A stretch of DNA of 64,000 nucleotides from Fodinicola acaciae (GTDB lineage Bacteria; Actinomycetota; Actinomycetes; Mycobacteriales; HKI-0501). Numbering within the stretch: position 1 is the first letter of the stretch; every line of letters starts with the position of its first letter. Shown piece by piece: positions 48,017-56,055 of the stretch. The stretch spans positions 1,116,001 through 1,180,000 of the forward strand of contig NZ_WOTN01000004.1 of the NCBI RefSeq assembly GCF_010993745.1, read 5' to 3'. A model generated the notes under the pieces. The model did not search any database. It saw only the letters and a list, made by a program, of their open reading frames with translations, and was not told the DNA's origin. Made by a program: the position numbers and the translations under genes.

Positions 48017-48748
48017 ATGAAGATCGCGGTTGTCGGCACCGGCCTGATCGGCACGCAGGTCATCCAGAAGCTCAACGCGGCCGGTCATCAGGCCACCGGT
48101 CACTCGCGGCAGACCGGGATCGACCTGCTCACCGGCGCGGGACTCGACCAGGCGCTGACCGGCGCGGACGTGGTCGTCGACGTGTCCAACTCGCCGACCT
48201 TCGACGAGGCGTCGCTCGACTTTTTCCGTACGGCTGTGGGAAATCTGCTGCCGGCCGCGGACAGGGCCGGCGTCGGACACGCGGTGGCGCTGTCGATCGT
48301 CGGCGTCGACCAGGTGCCGGATCTCGCGTACTACCGCGCCAAGACGCTGCAGGAGGACCTGGTCAAGGCCGGGCCGGTGCCGTCGACGATCGTACGTGCC
48401 ACACAGTTCATGGAGTTCGTGCCCGCGGTGCTCGACTGGACCACCGACGGTGACGTCGTGCGCCTGCCGGCCACGCCGATCCAGCCGATCGCCTCCGCCG
48501 AGGTCGCCGACGCCGTCGCGTACGCCGCCGCGGAACGGCCCGGCGGGACGCTCAACACCGGCGGCCCGGACGTGTTCACGCTCGACGAGCTCGGCCGTGT
48601 CTTCCTGGAGGTCACCGGCGACGGCCGTACGGTCGTGGTCGACGACACCGCCGGCATGTTCGCCGCTGTCAAGGGTGACGTGCTGACCACGACCGAAGGT
48701 GCGCGGATCGCGCCGACGCATTACCGCGACTGGCTCCGTACGCGCTGA
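48017..48748 (+). CDS. NAD(P)-binding NmrA/quinone-reductase-like protein
   Basis: A 243-residue extended SDR/NmrA-like protein. The nucleotide loop is IAVVGTGLIGTQV at the N-terminus; it contains VVVDVSNSPTFDEA, YYRAKTLQEDLVK and STIVRATQFMEFV. The pattern matches NAD(P)H quinone or epimerase-like proteins often controlled by Rrf2 or HxlR repressors. GGAG precedes ATG 48017. It may reduce quinones or other electrophiles. Confidence 0.85.
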   Translation: MKIAVVGTGLIGTQVIQKLNAAGHQATGHSRQTGIDLLTGAGLDQALTGADVVVDVSNSPTFDEASLDFFRTAVGNLLPAADRAGVGHAVALSIVGVDQVPDLAYYRAKTLQEDLVKAGPVPSTIVRATQFMEFVPAVLDWTTDGDVVRLPATPIQPIASAEVADAVAYAAAERPGGTLNTGGPDVFTLDELGRVFLEVTGDGRTVVVDDTAGMFAAVKGDVLTTTEGARIAPTHYRDWLRTR

Positions 48749-48770
48749 GGCTCAGTTCCCCAACAGTCTC

Positions 48771-49304
48771 TCAGAAGGCCGGATTGTCGTGGTAGGTCCA
48801 GCTCGCATAGCTGTTGTTGGAGTGATAGGTCACCTTGTTGCCGGAGTTGCCGCCAACGCTGGCGACCACGAGCCTGCCGCCTGACCTGGACACGCCGACG
48901 ACGACCTCCACGTGGTGGCCGGTGGACTGTACGGCCACGTCACCGGCTTTTGGCGTGCTGACCCGCGTCCACTTCCGCCACGACGCGGCCGCCGGATAGC
49001 CGCTCGGCGCCCTGCCGCCGGCCTTGACCATCACCCAGGCGGCAAAGTCACCGCACCACGCCTCGCACCTGGTGGTGTAGGGATTGCAGTTGTTTCCCCA
49101 CTCCTTCATGCCGTTCTGGCTTCTGGCGATGCAGCTGATCTCGGCACCCGTCACGCCGGTTTTCACGCACGGCCTGGCCAGCCGGTTTGCCTTCTGTGCC
49201 GGCGTTTCCTTGGCCACCGTGGTGGCCTGTGCGGTCGTCGTTGCGGCGAAAGCACCTATGACACCGGCGACCAACACCAGTCCGAGCAGTTTGCGATGGA
49301 GCAC
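48771..49304 (-). CDS. Secreted CHAP/NlpC-like cell-wall hydrolase
   Basis: A 177-residue exported protein. GTG 49304 gives a signal peptide (HRKLLGLVLVAGVIGAFAAT, ending AQA) and has AAGGAG 5 bases upstream. The catalytic Cys lies in CEAWCGDFAAW and the His in STGHHVEVVVG, as in CHAP amidases or endopeptidases. PKAGDVAVQ between them is typical. A TTG at 49364 is in frame but would bury the signal peptide. Translation should be controlled by the hairpin that pairs the whole Shine-Dalgarno. The upstream neighbours are a WXG-type secreted pair. Confidence 0.82.
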   Translation of the reverse strand: MLHRKLLGLVLVAGVIGAFAATTTAQATTVAKETPAQKANRLARPCVKTGVTGAEISCIARSQNGMKEWGNNCNPYTTRCEAWCGDFAAWVMVKAGGRAPSGYPAAASWRKWTRVSTPKAGDVAVQSTGHHVEVVVGVSRSGGRLVVASVGGNSGNKVTYHSNNSYASWTYHDNPAF

Positions 49305-49305
49305 G

Positions 49306-49345
49306 TCATCTCCTTCTGTCGGGTGCCGCTGACAGAAGGAGATGA
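49306..49345 (-). promoter_or_regulatory. Perfect 15-bp hairpin sequestering the CHAP gene's Shine-Dalgarno
   Basis: In the leftward mRNA, TCATCTCCTTCTGTC, a 10-base loop, then GACAGAAGGAGATGA form an unbroken stem. The second arm contains AAGGAG (49315-49310) and ends 1 base before the GTG start. The ribosome binding site would therefore be closed unless something opens the stem. The leader between the previous gene's stop and this hairpin is only about 60 bases, too short for a large riboswitch such as ydaO. Confidence 0.75.
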
Positions 49346-49404
49346 TCGCGACGGCCGCTAACAAGTCCCTAATTTCTGGCTATGTCGGCCGCTATCGGTG
49401 CGGC

Positions 49405-51675
49405 TCAGATCTTGACCTGGCTCGCCTTCTGGTAGGCGTCGTAGGCCTTCGCCGCGTACGTGTCGATGTATGGCGAACCGCCGGCCTGGCGTACGGCATT
49501 GACCAGATTCTGCTTGACCGACGGGTCCGCCAGCGCGTCCCGCGACACCAGGTGTCCGTCTGTGACGAACGGTGCCAGCTCCGGGGGAACGTGACCGGAA
49601 CGCACCAGCGAGCTCGCGTAGTCGTACGCCGCCGTGACCTCTTGGCCGCCCTGCTGGTTGAAGGGGTTGTTGAGGTCCAGCTGGTGGCCGGTTGGCGGCG
49701 GGAAGTTGTACTGCACGAGGTGGTCGGTGATCTGACCGACCGTCAGCGAGGCGATGGATCCGACCCCCGGCAGAGTGCCGGCCAGGGTCTGCGCCAGTGA
49801 CTTGCCGGCGCCGATGTAGTAGAGGGTCTCGCGGTAGTCGAGCGCGGCCTTCGCGTCGTTGTGAGCGTTCAGCTGAGCCGGCGCGGCGGCGACCTGACCG
49901 TCCAGGATGCTGATCCGCTCGACCAGCTCCGCCTTTCGGGTGGGGTCGGCTCCGCGGTATTCGTCCAGCAGCTGAGCGTCGTAATTGCCGACCTTGACGG
50001 CGAGGCCAGTCAGCGCGGTCTTGTCCGTGGCGACCAGGCCGAGGAAGCGGGCCCGGTCCTGGGTGGACAGCGCCAGCGAGCCGTCGCCCTCGACCCGGCT
50101 GTCACCGTCCGGCGACTTCTCGGAGAAGTCCGACAGGTAGGACCCGGCGACATCGGCGTACGCGCGGGCCAGGTGCGGGTTGTTCGTCGTGCCGTCGATG
50201 AAGGTCTGGTAGCTCTTGTCGTCGCCAGCCGTGTCGATGACTACCAGTGCCGCGTCGCGGGCGTGCTTCCAGGTGTCGCTGTCGTGCGGCGCCTGAGCGT
50301 CGGTGGCGATCCAGTTGACCAGGCCGCTGGCGGCCGCGCCGTCGTCGTTCCAGTTGTAGTTGGTCAGCCGGGTGATGATCTCGTGACCCTGCTTGCCGGT
50401 GATGATGTCGTAGTTGGCGTCGTGGTTACGCGTCGAGGTGTTGAGGACGTACTGCAGGCCGTCCACCAGCTGTCCGCGGTCGTCGAGCAGGCCGGATGAG
50501 TTGACCGTGACACCGGAGGCCGTGTCGTGGACCCGGTCGTACGTGGCGGCGATCTCGTTGACCCGGTAGGTGAGGTCGGTCGAGAACTGCTTGCCGCCTT
50601 CGATGGTGGAGCCGGCGAACAGAGCGATGAGCCCCTTCCACTCGCCTTCCCGGTTGATGCTGTAGGTGGTGACGTTGGCGTCCGGAGCGACCTGCGAGTC
50701 GGAGCTGGTGATCGCCGAGTCGTGCACCAGGCTGCGGATCTCCGGCGGCAGCTGGTCGAACCCGCCGCCGATTTTCTCGTTGGACAGCGCCAACAGGCTG
50801 TCGCCAAGGTCAGGCAGGAAGCTTTGCGGACCGTTGCGGTCGCCGAGCAGCGTCAGGTCCTTGCCGAGCACACCCCACAACCCGCGCAGGAAGCCGAGCT
50901 CGCCGCCGCTGAGCTTCTGACCCGGATGCGCGAGCGCGTACTTCGCGTGCGCGTTGACCAGGCCGAGGACCCGGCGGGCCCAGTCGCGCTCCGCGAGGGT
51001 GCCACCGTTCTTGATGATCTCCGCCGCGCGCTGTCCGTCGGCCGGCGTGACCGGCGGTGCGATCGACGGGTCGGTCTGCTTGCCGAAGGCCACGTACGCG
51101 CCCCACGACAGCGCACCGGCCTGCGCCAGCTGCTGCAGGTCGGACTCGGTCGGGTCGCGCTGGATCTGGCTCGCGCGGTCGTTGGCCCAACCGCGCAGCT
51201 TCTCCAGCAGCTGGTGCGCCCGGTTGGTGATGTCGGCGGCCTTGGCGTTCTGCGCGCTGGCGACCTGCTGGTTGTAGCTGTTGATGGTCTCCTGCGCCTG
51301 TTCCTGCGTGGCGCCACCGGGCACGTACGGCTGGTGGACGCCGAAGGAGTTGCCGAGCGCCTGTTCCCACTCGGTCACCAGGGCGTTGCGCTCGTTCTTG
51401 AACTGCTGCACGTTCTGCGACCAGTAGGTGGTGACGCTGGCGCCGTACGTGATGCCCTGGAACGCCGACTCCCAGTCGGCCAGGTTCTTGCCGGCCAGGT
51501 CCTTGATCGGCCCGGAGACGATGTCGGAGAAGGACAGCGCGGCGGAGCTGATCGCCGCGTACACGTCGCCGCCGTGGCCCGTGACGGTGGCCGCGACCGA
51601 GTTGAGCTGCACGGCGCCAGCGGTGATCGTACCGGGATCGGCTTGGGTGTCGGGGATGTCAGGTGTCGCGGCCAT
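49405..51675 (-). CDS. Large WXG-associated helical protein
   Basis: A 756-residue protein from ATG 51675, behind GGAGAAAGAAC. The first about 100 residues resemble an ESX/LXG-type helical hairpin (DWESAFQG, then TTYWSQNVQQFKNERNALV). The rest is mostly alpha-helical, with no enzymatic motif I can name, and ends DTYAAKAYDAYQKASQVKI. There is no signal peptide. It is 31 bases downstream of the small WXG-like gene in the same direction. Such pairs are common type VII secretion cargo in actinobacteria, but no ESX machinery genes are in the window. The function is unknown. Confidence 0.7.
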   Translation of the reverse strand: MAATPDIPDTQADPGTITAGAVQLNSVAATVTGHGGDVYAAISSAALSFSDIVSGPIKDLAGKNLADWESAFQGITYGASVTTYWSQNVQQFKNERNALVTEWEQALGNSFGVHQPYVPGGATQEQAQETINSYNQQVASAQNAKAADITNRAHQLLEKLRGWANDRASQIQRDPTESDLQQLAQAGALSWGAYVAFGKQTDPSIAPPVTPADGQRAAEIIKNGGTLAERDWARRVLGLVNAHAKYALAHPGQKLSGGELGFLRGLWGVLGKDLTLLGDRNGPQSFLPDLGDSLLALSNEKIGGGFDQLPPEIRSLVHDSAITSSDSQVAPDANVTTYSINREGEWKGLIALFAGSTIEGGKQFSTDLTYRVNEIAATYDRVHDTASGVTVNSSGLLDDRGQLVDGLQYVLNTSTRNHDANYDIITGKQGHEIITRLTNYNWNDDGAAASGLVNWIATDAQAPHDSDTWKHARDAALVVIDTAGDDKSYQTFIDGTTNNPHLARAYADVAGSYLSDFSEKSPDGDSRVEGDGSLALSTQDRARFLGLVATDKTALTGLAVKVGNYDAQLLDEYRGADPTRKAELVERISILDGQVAAAPAQLNAHNDAKAALDYRETLYYIGAGKSLAQTLAGTLPGVGSIASLTVGQITDHLVQYNFPPPTGHQLDLNNPFNQQGGQEVTAAYDYASSLVRSGHVPPELAPFVTDGHLVSRDALADPSVKQNLVNAVRQAGGSPYIDTYAAKAYDAYQKASQVKI

Positions 51676-51706
51676 GTTCTTTCTCCATCAACAGATTCGG
51701 TCGTCG

Positions 51707-52051
51707 TCAGTAGGCGCGCCGGCCACCGGCGCCACGGTTGATCGGCGGAATCGCCGCCTGGCTCTGCTGGAAACCGCTCGCGGTCTGGTTGTCGGTGTTC
51801 ACCAGGGCGGCCGCGCCGGTCTGGATGTTGATGCCGGCGTTCTCGGCCAGCTGGATGATCTTGACCAGCCGGTTGACGAAATGGGACTCGTAGCCGGTGT
51901 ACGCGCCAGGAAGGCTGGCTTCCTTGGCCGCGCTGGCGCACGCCTGCGCGGCCGCGCTGAACTGCGACTTCACCGCGTTTCCGGCCTCCGCCGCGGTCTG
52001 GGTCTGCTGGCCGGCGGCGTGGGCCTGGTTGGGGTTGCCTGCGACCTCCAC
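51707..52051 (-). CDS. Small ESX/WXG100-like protein
   Basis: A 114-residue helical protein from GTG 52051, behind AGGAGG. It is Ala- and Gln-rich, with no clear W-x-G but a helix-turn-helix-length organisation and the tail ASGFQQSQAAIPPINRG. It is most likely the partner or chaperone of the large protein encoded 31 bases downstream. ESX assignment is by size, composition and context. Confidence 0.6.
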   Translation of the reverse strand: MEVAGNPNQAHAAGQQTQTAAEAGNAVKSQFSAAAQACASAAKEASLPGAYTGYESHFVNRLVKIIQLAENAGINIQTGAAALVNTDNQTASGFQQSQAAIPPINRGAGGRRAY

Positions 52052-52169
52052 GGCCGTCCTCCTGGTTCATGTCCTCGTGACGCATTCCTGTGCTGTTAAC
52101 GAAGGTATGCGGAGGCCGGAGCGGGGACATCACGGATTCGTGCCACTGCTTCGTACCGCTAAAACGCGG

Positions 52170-52967
52170 TCAGGACGTGAGCCCCGGCGCGAGGTTGAAC
52201 GCGAGCGCGACAAGGCCGCCCGCCGTCAGGAGCAGGGTCGTACCAGGGTGCATCCCGATCGACAGCCGCAGATCCTTCTTCCACCAGACGAGCAACGGCC
52301 CCGGCAGGAAGAAGATCACCCTCGAGACGAAACCCCACGGCGACCAGAAGTGGTAGAGCGAGAACAGCACCGTGTTGACCAGCGGCGCCCAGCGGCCCAA
52401 CTGGGGGAGGCGCGGCAACAGGAAGCCGCGGAAGTAGAGCTCCTCGATGAGAGGCAGGGCGAAACCGGTCAGCGGAAGACAGACCGCCAGCGTGGCGATG
52501 ATGGTCGAGCGCGGATAACCGGCCAGATATCCGGTGGCCGAGCCTGCTCCGTCAAACGGCAACCAGGTGAAAAACGCCTGGTAGATCGCGTTGTCCAGGA
52601 CCGTGAGCGCCAACGAAACCACCACGAACCACACGATGAGGGCCGCGACGATCGCGACGAGCTTCCCACGCGAGACCGGTTTGTCCAGGTATTTCAGCAC
52701 TCCTCGGAGCGAGTACCGGCCATTGCGCCGGCGCCCCAGCCACAGCAGACCGACCAGCACCGGCCCGAGGATTACGCACAAGGCGATTGCCCAACTGAGA
52801 AACGACGGACAGCCGGCGGCATGGACGAGCGGATTGACGAGAAAGTACGCCGCGACGACCAGGGCTCCGGGCACGAGATGGAGCGCGATGGACAGCGGGA
52901 GCGAATGCTGGTCGGCCAGGAGTTTGTCCGCCAGCCGGTTCGGTCGACTTGTTTGTGCGGTGGCCAT
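52170..52967 (-). CDS. CPBP/CAAX-type intramembrane metalloprotease
   Basis: A 265-residue protein with about 7 membrane helices. The family motifs are present: PLIEELYFRGF (Glu-Glu-x3-Arg), FSLYHFWSP and SIGMHPGT with metal-ligand histidines. Bacterial CPBP proteases process or tolerate peptides, or act in bacteriocin immunity. No peptide gene is evident beside it. The 192 bases upstream hold its leader and the tRNA promoter region, with no other gene seen. Confidence 0.87.
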   Translation of the reverse strand: MATAQTSRPNRLADKLLADQHSLPLSIALHLVPGALVVAAYFLVNPLVHAAGCPSFLSWAIALCVILGPVLVGLLWLGRRRNGRYSLRGVLKYLDKPVSRGKLVAIVAALIVWFVVVSLALTVLDNAIYQAFFTWLPFDGAGSATGYLAGYPRSTIIATLAVCLPLTGFALPLIEELYFRGFLLPRLPQLGRWAPLVNTVLFSLYHFWSPWGFVSRVIFFLPGPLLVWWKKDLRLSIGMHPGTTLLLTAGGLVALAFNLAPGLTS

Positions 52968-53159
52968 TTCTTCTCCTCAGCGGGATGGTCGGCTCATTGG
53001 ATGTGCGGCCACGTTCGCCGGCCCCGCGGACACCGTGCTGACACGGCGCTGACACTGAGGCGATGGTTGCTCCACCGGAGATGTGGCATCCGGTGTCGGT
53101 CGGGGCGGCGGCCAGACGCTATCCTCTGCAGTGGACGCGGTGGCATGCCGAGTCCAGTG

Positions 53160-53235
53160 GGGCCTCTAGCTCAATCGGCAGAGCAACGGACTTTTAATCC
53201 GTGGGTTCGGGGTTCGATCCCCCGGGGGCCCACCA
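53160..53235 (+). tRNA. tRNA-Lys(TTT), element attachment site
   Basis: Full cloverleaf: acceptor GGGCCTC/GGGGCCC, D-arm AGCTC..GAGCA, anticodon loop CTTTTAA with anticodon TTT, and T-arm CGGGG-TTCGATC-CCCCG. The discriminator A is at 53232 and CCA is encoded (53233-53235). The element's recombinase gene reads into it from the other strand, so its 3' half is the probable att core. Confidence 0.97.
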
Positions 53236-54919
53236 TGAACGGCTTACTCCAACCCTGATCCGCAAGGGTCGGGGCGGGTGAGCCGACCTCACTCTCCATA
53301 CGCTGCGTGGTCGCCTGTTCACGGCGACCAGTCGATGCACCTTGGCTGATGACGTACGTCCGGTATCCCGACGTGATGGCGTCGAACGGTGGCTCCATCT
53401 CGTGATCCACGATCTTGCCGCCATCGACGTACAGCCGGGTGAAGAACGCGCGGTTGAGGATCGAGCGCACCGCTTCGTCACCGCGGGCATAGGCCCGGTG
53501 CGGCTCCCGTAACAGGGTAAGCGCCTGGTCGAAGACTTCGCGGCCCCGGTCAAGGTGCTGGTCTGCCTGGTCAAGCGTTTGCTCGATGCCGGTGCGCTCC
53601 TGGCGGATGGCCGTGATCTTGGCGCGCAGCTTGTCCTTGGGCCAGTCTTGCTCGGCGGCTAGGTCGAGGAAGTAGTTCTCCTTGCGGTCGAGCGCATCGA
53701 GCCGCTTGGCGTACTGCTCACGTAGCGTGTCGCTCAGGCCGTGGTGCTCGGCGGTCGCTTCCGCCACTCCGGCCCGTACTGCCTCAAGCCACTCGTCAGG
53801 CAAGCTCACGGCGTCGGCGTAGTACTTGACGACTGCATCCTCCAGCACCTCGACCGGGATATACGGCAGGTCGCACAGCCCTTGCTGGCGACCCCGGCAG
53901 TAGAAGTAGTAATAGACACCGCCAAGCCGGCCGACTGCTCGTTGGACGATCAGGCGGTACTTGCACCGGCCGCACCACAGCGTGCCCTTGAGGTAGTGGT
54001 TGTGGCTGCGTTGCCGGGTTCCGGCCCCGGAGTGTGAGGCCAGGATCTCCTGCACGCGCGTAAACAGCTCCTCTGTGACCAAGGGCTGGTGGCGGCCCTT
54101 GTACTCAACACCGTCGTAGGTGACGTAGCCGACGTAGTAGCGGTCATGGAGCAGGTTGCGCAGCCGTTCCAGGGAGATTGGTTCACCGCCGCCTTTGCCG
54201 GTTAGCGGCATCCGCAGGCCAGCAGTCGTGAGCTTGCCGCGAAGCGAGGCAACTGTCTCGTTGCCGGTAGCGAACTGTTCGAACGCCATGGTGACGAAGT
54301 GCGACCGCTCAGGGTCAAGCACGATCGTATTGACCTTGCGACCGTCGATGAGTACGCGCTCGTTGCGGTAGCCGACCTTGGCGTGACCGATCGTGCCGCC
54401 GTTGCGTGCCTTATTGGCCATCTTGATCTTGATGTCCTCACCCGACATGCGGACTTGCAGCCAGTTGAACACGTCGGTGACGGCTTCCATAGCCTCGGCC
54501 ATGATGCCGTCGCCAAAGCTTTCCTTGGCAGAAATGAGCTTCACGTCAAGTTGGTTGAGCGCAACTTTGGTGTTGCCGGCGTCAACGTAGTTGCGGAAAG
54601 CGCGTGAGCGCATGTAGATGATGACGCAGTCCACGTCTCGTTGTTCCTTGATGCGCCGCATCATCTCCCTGAAGACTGGCCGCTTGGCGATGGTCTGTCC
54701 GGAGTTGCCGGGCTCGACGTATTCGTCAACGATGACTGCGCCAAGCTGGCGAGCGCGCTCGACGCAGACCTTGCGCTGGGTGTCGATCGAGTTGCCGTCA
54801 GGGTCAATATCGGCGTCAGTATCCATCTGCCGCTTTGAGGAAACCCGTAAATAGAGAACAGCGCGCAGTGCTGGGCCAGCGGCACGGCGTACGCGCTCGA
54901 CCGGCGACCGCTTGGGCAT
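53171..54919 (-). CDS. Large serine recombinase (integrase) of the element
   Basis: A 582-residue large serine recombinase from ATG 54919 (GGAGG 6 bases upstream). The catalytic serine lies in YLRVSSKRQ near residue 27, and resolvase motifs such as DCVIIYMRSRAF follow. The recombinase domain runs from about 180, and a zinc ribbon is formed by LWCGRCKYRL and YCRGRQQGLC. A coiled-coil-like region follows. The last about 20 residues are antisense tRNA-Lys sequence, showing the gene end was formed by integration. It should excise and integrate the element. It forms one operon with ImmA and XRE. Confidence 0.93.
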   Translation of the reverse strand: MPKRSPVERVRRAAGPALRAVLYLRVSSKRQMDTDADIDPDGNSIDTQRKVCVERARQLGAVIVDEYVEPGNSGQTIAKRPVFREMMRRIKEQRDVDCVIIYMRSRAFRNYVDAGNTKVALNQLDVKLISAKESFGDGIMAEAMEAVTDVFNWLQVRMSGEDIKIKMANKARNGGTIGHAKVGYRNERVLIDGRKVNTIVLDPERSHFVTMAFEQFATGNETVASLRGKLTTAGLRMPLTGKGGGEPISLERLRNLLHDRYYVGYVTYDGVEYKGRHQPLVTEELFTRVQEILASHSGAGTRQRSHNHYLKGTLWCGRCKYRLIVQRAVGRLGGVYYYFYCRGRQQGLCDLPYIPVEVLEDAVVKYYADAVSLPDEWLEAVRAGVAEATAEHHGLSDTLREQYAKRLDALDRKENYFLDLAAEQDWPKDKLRAKITAIRQERTGIEQTLDQADQHLDRGREVFDQALTLLREPHRAYARGDEAVRSILNRAFFTRLYVDGGKIVDHEMEPPFDAITSGYRTYVISQGASTGRREQATTQRMESEVGSPAPTLADQGWSKPFMVGPRGIEPRTHGLKVRCSAD

Positions 54920-54942
54920 AGTGCCTCCAAGATGTAAAGGTG

Positions 54943-55620
54943 CTAGCCAGCCAGGTAGGACAAGCCCGCTGGTTGACTCAGGGTCGGTAAGCCACAACGA
55001 CGGAAGTACCCACGCGGCCGTGGCTTGGGGTCGCTGGTGAGGTTGAGTTTCTTTAGGCGGTACGACATGGCCTCAACGGACACACAGAACGTGTTTGCCA
55101 TGAGCTGTACGTCGTGGTTCGTGGTCTTTAACCACAGGCGCTTCACCAAAGCGGTCGGCATGAGGACATGCGCGGCAAAGTCGTTGGCCACGGCCTCGAT
55201 CAGGTTCTTTTGTGTGTCTTCGTTGCCACACCCAAGTTGCTGATGCAACACCGACGCATCTTTGAAATCAAGCACGTGCTTAAACTCGTGCAGGAGAGAG
55301 AACCGCTGCCGCAGCGGGGGTTCATTCTCGTTAATGAAGACTTGCAGCTGGTTGTCGATGTAGTCGGTCGTGAGGCCGCTTTCTTGGTTAAGCCGGTGGC
55401 TCGGCACGAAATGTACCGGCACGGCTTGTTGGTCGACCAGCCAAATGAGGTTGATATCAGCCGTCGTTGCAGCGTTTGCCCAGTCCCGCACTCGAGCGGC
55501 TTGGACACGGGCCAGCTGCAATGACTCGCCGTACGTGAGTGGCCGCTTCGGTGCGATGGCACGAAGTTGATCTATGAGTTCCCACATTGCTTTCTTAGTC
55601 GGCTTTGTCGTCACCGGCAT
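54943..55620 (-). CDS. ImmA/IrrE-type metallopeptidase (antirepressor)
   Basis: A 225-residue protein. ATG 55620 overlaps the XRE gene by 26 bases. The zinc motif HEFKHVLDF (H-E-x2-H) lies near residue 115, with the third ligand expected in EAVANDFAAHVLMP. The C-terminal region resembles a small helical DNA- or partner-binding domain. In ICEBs1 such a protease cleaves the ImmR repressor to induce excision and transfer. Gene order XRE-ImmA-recombinase makes the same role likely here. Confidence 0.88.
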   Translation of the reverse strand: MPVTTKPTKKAMWELIDQLRAIAPKRPLTYGESLQLARVQAARVRDWANAATTADINLIWLVDQQAVPVHFVPSHRLNQESGLTTDYIDNQLQVFINENEPPLRQRFSLLHEFKHVLDFKDASVLHQQLGCGNEDTQKNLIEAVANDFAAHVLMPTALVKRLWLKTTNHDVQLMANTFCVSVEAMSYRLKKLNLTSDPKPRPRGYFRRCGLPTLSQPAGLSYLAG

Positions 55621-55972
55621 CCCCCTTCCGTTTCTGTAGTTGATGTTCGATAAGCTGTGCGAGCGCATCAGCTTCTGTGCTGTTGAGGCCATACTTCCGG
55701 CGAAGGTACAACCGTGGTTCGGGCAGGTCTTGCCGCACGCCAAGAAAGGCAAGCAGCGTACCCGAGTCAATCTGCAAGGCGTCAGCGATGCGTTGCAGTA
55801 TGTCGGCAGCTGGTTTGGCACGCTTGCCAGCCTCGATCAGCGCCAAATACGACGGATCGATACCGGTTTTTGCTGCAAGCTGCGCTTGCGAGACGCCTAG
55901 GCGTTCACGTGTGGTGCGGATAAACGTTCCCAATGCGCTTGCCGCATCGCCCAAACTAGCTTCATCTGGCAT
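55595..55972 (-). CDS. XRE-family repressor (ImmR-like)
   Basis: A 125-residue protein. The Cro/CI helix-turn-helix is at residues about 15-70 (LGVSQAQLAAKTGIDPSYLA, then LIEAGKRAKP). The C-terminal 45 residues would be the oligomerisation part or ImmA cleavage target. GGAGGGACC precedes ATG 55972. It is the first gene of the immA-recombinase operon and its promoter carries the dyad TGACTATGGTCA. Confidence 0.9.
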   Translation of the reverse strand: MPDEASLGDAASALGTFIRTTRERLGVSQAQLAAKTGIDPSYLALIEAGKRAKPAADILQRIADALQIDSGTLLAFLGVRQDLPEPRLYLRRKYGLNSTEADALAQLIEHQLQKRKGDAGDDKAD

Positions 55973-55995
55973 TGGTCCCTCCGCTTACTTCTTAC

Positions 55996-56024
55996 TATTG
56001 TCCGCCGATTCTTGACTATGGTCA
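55996..56024 (-). promoter_or_regulatory. Predicted repressor-operon promoter with operator
   Basis: On the minus strand TTGACC (56024-56019), 17 bases, GACAAT (56001-55996). The 14-bp dyad TTGAC-TATG-GTCAA (56011-56024) covers the -35. Its core TGACTANNGTCA recurs at 59551-59562. Confidence 0.7.
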
Positions 56025-56055
56025 AGGGTTTTATGCACAACAACATCTGAAATGT

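Noticed and set aside
49331-49404. ydaO (c-di-AMP) riboswitch ahead of the CHAP-like gene
   Set aside because: Only about 60 bases lie between the preceding stop and the hairpin, too few for that fold, and none of its conserved joints is seen.
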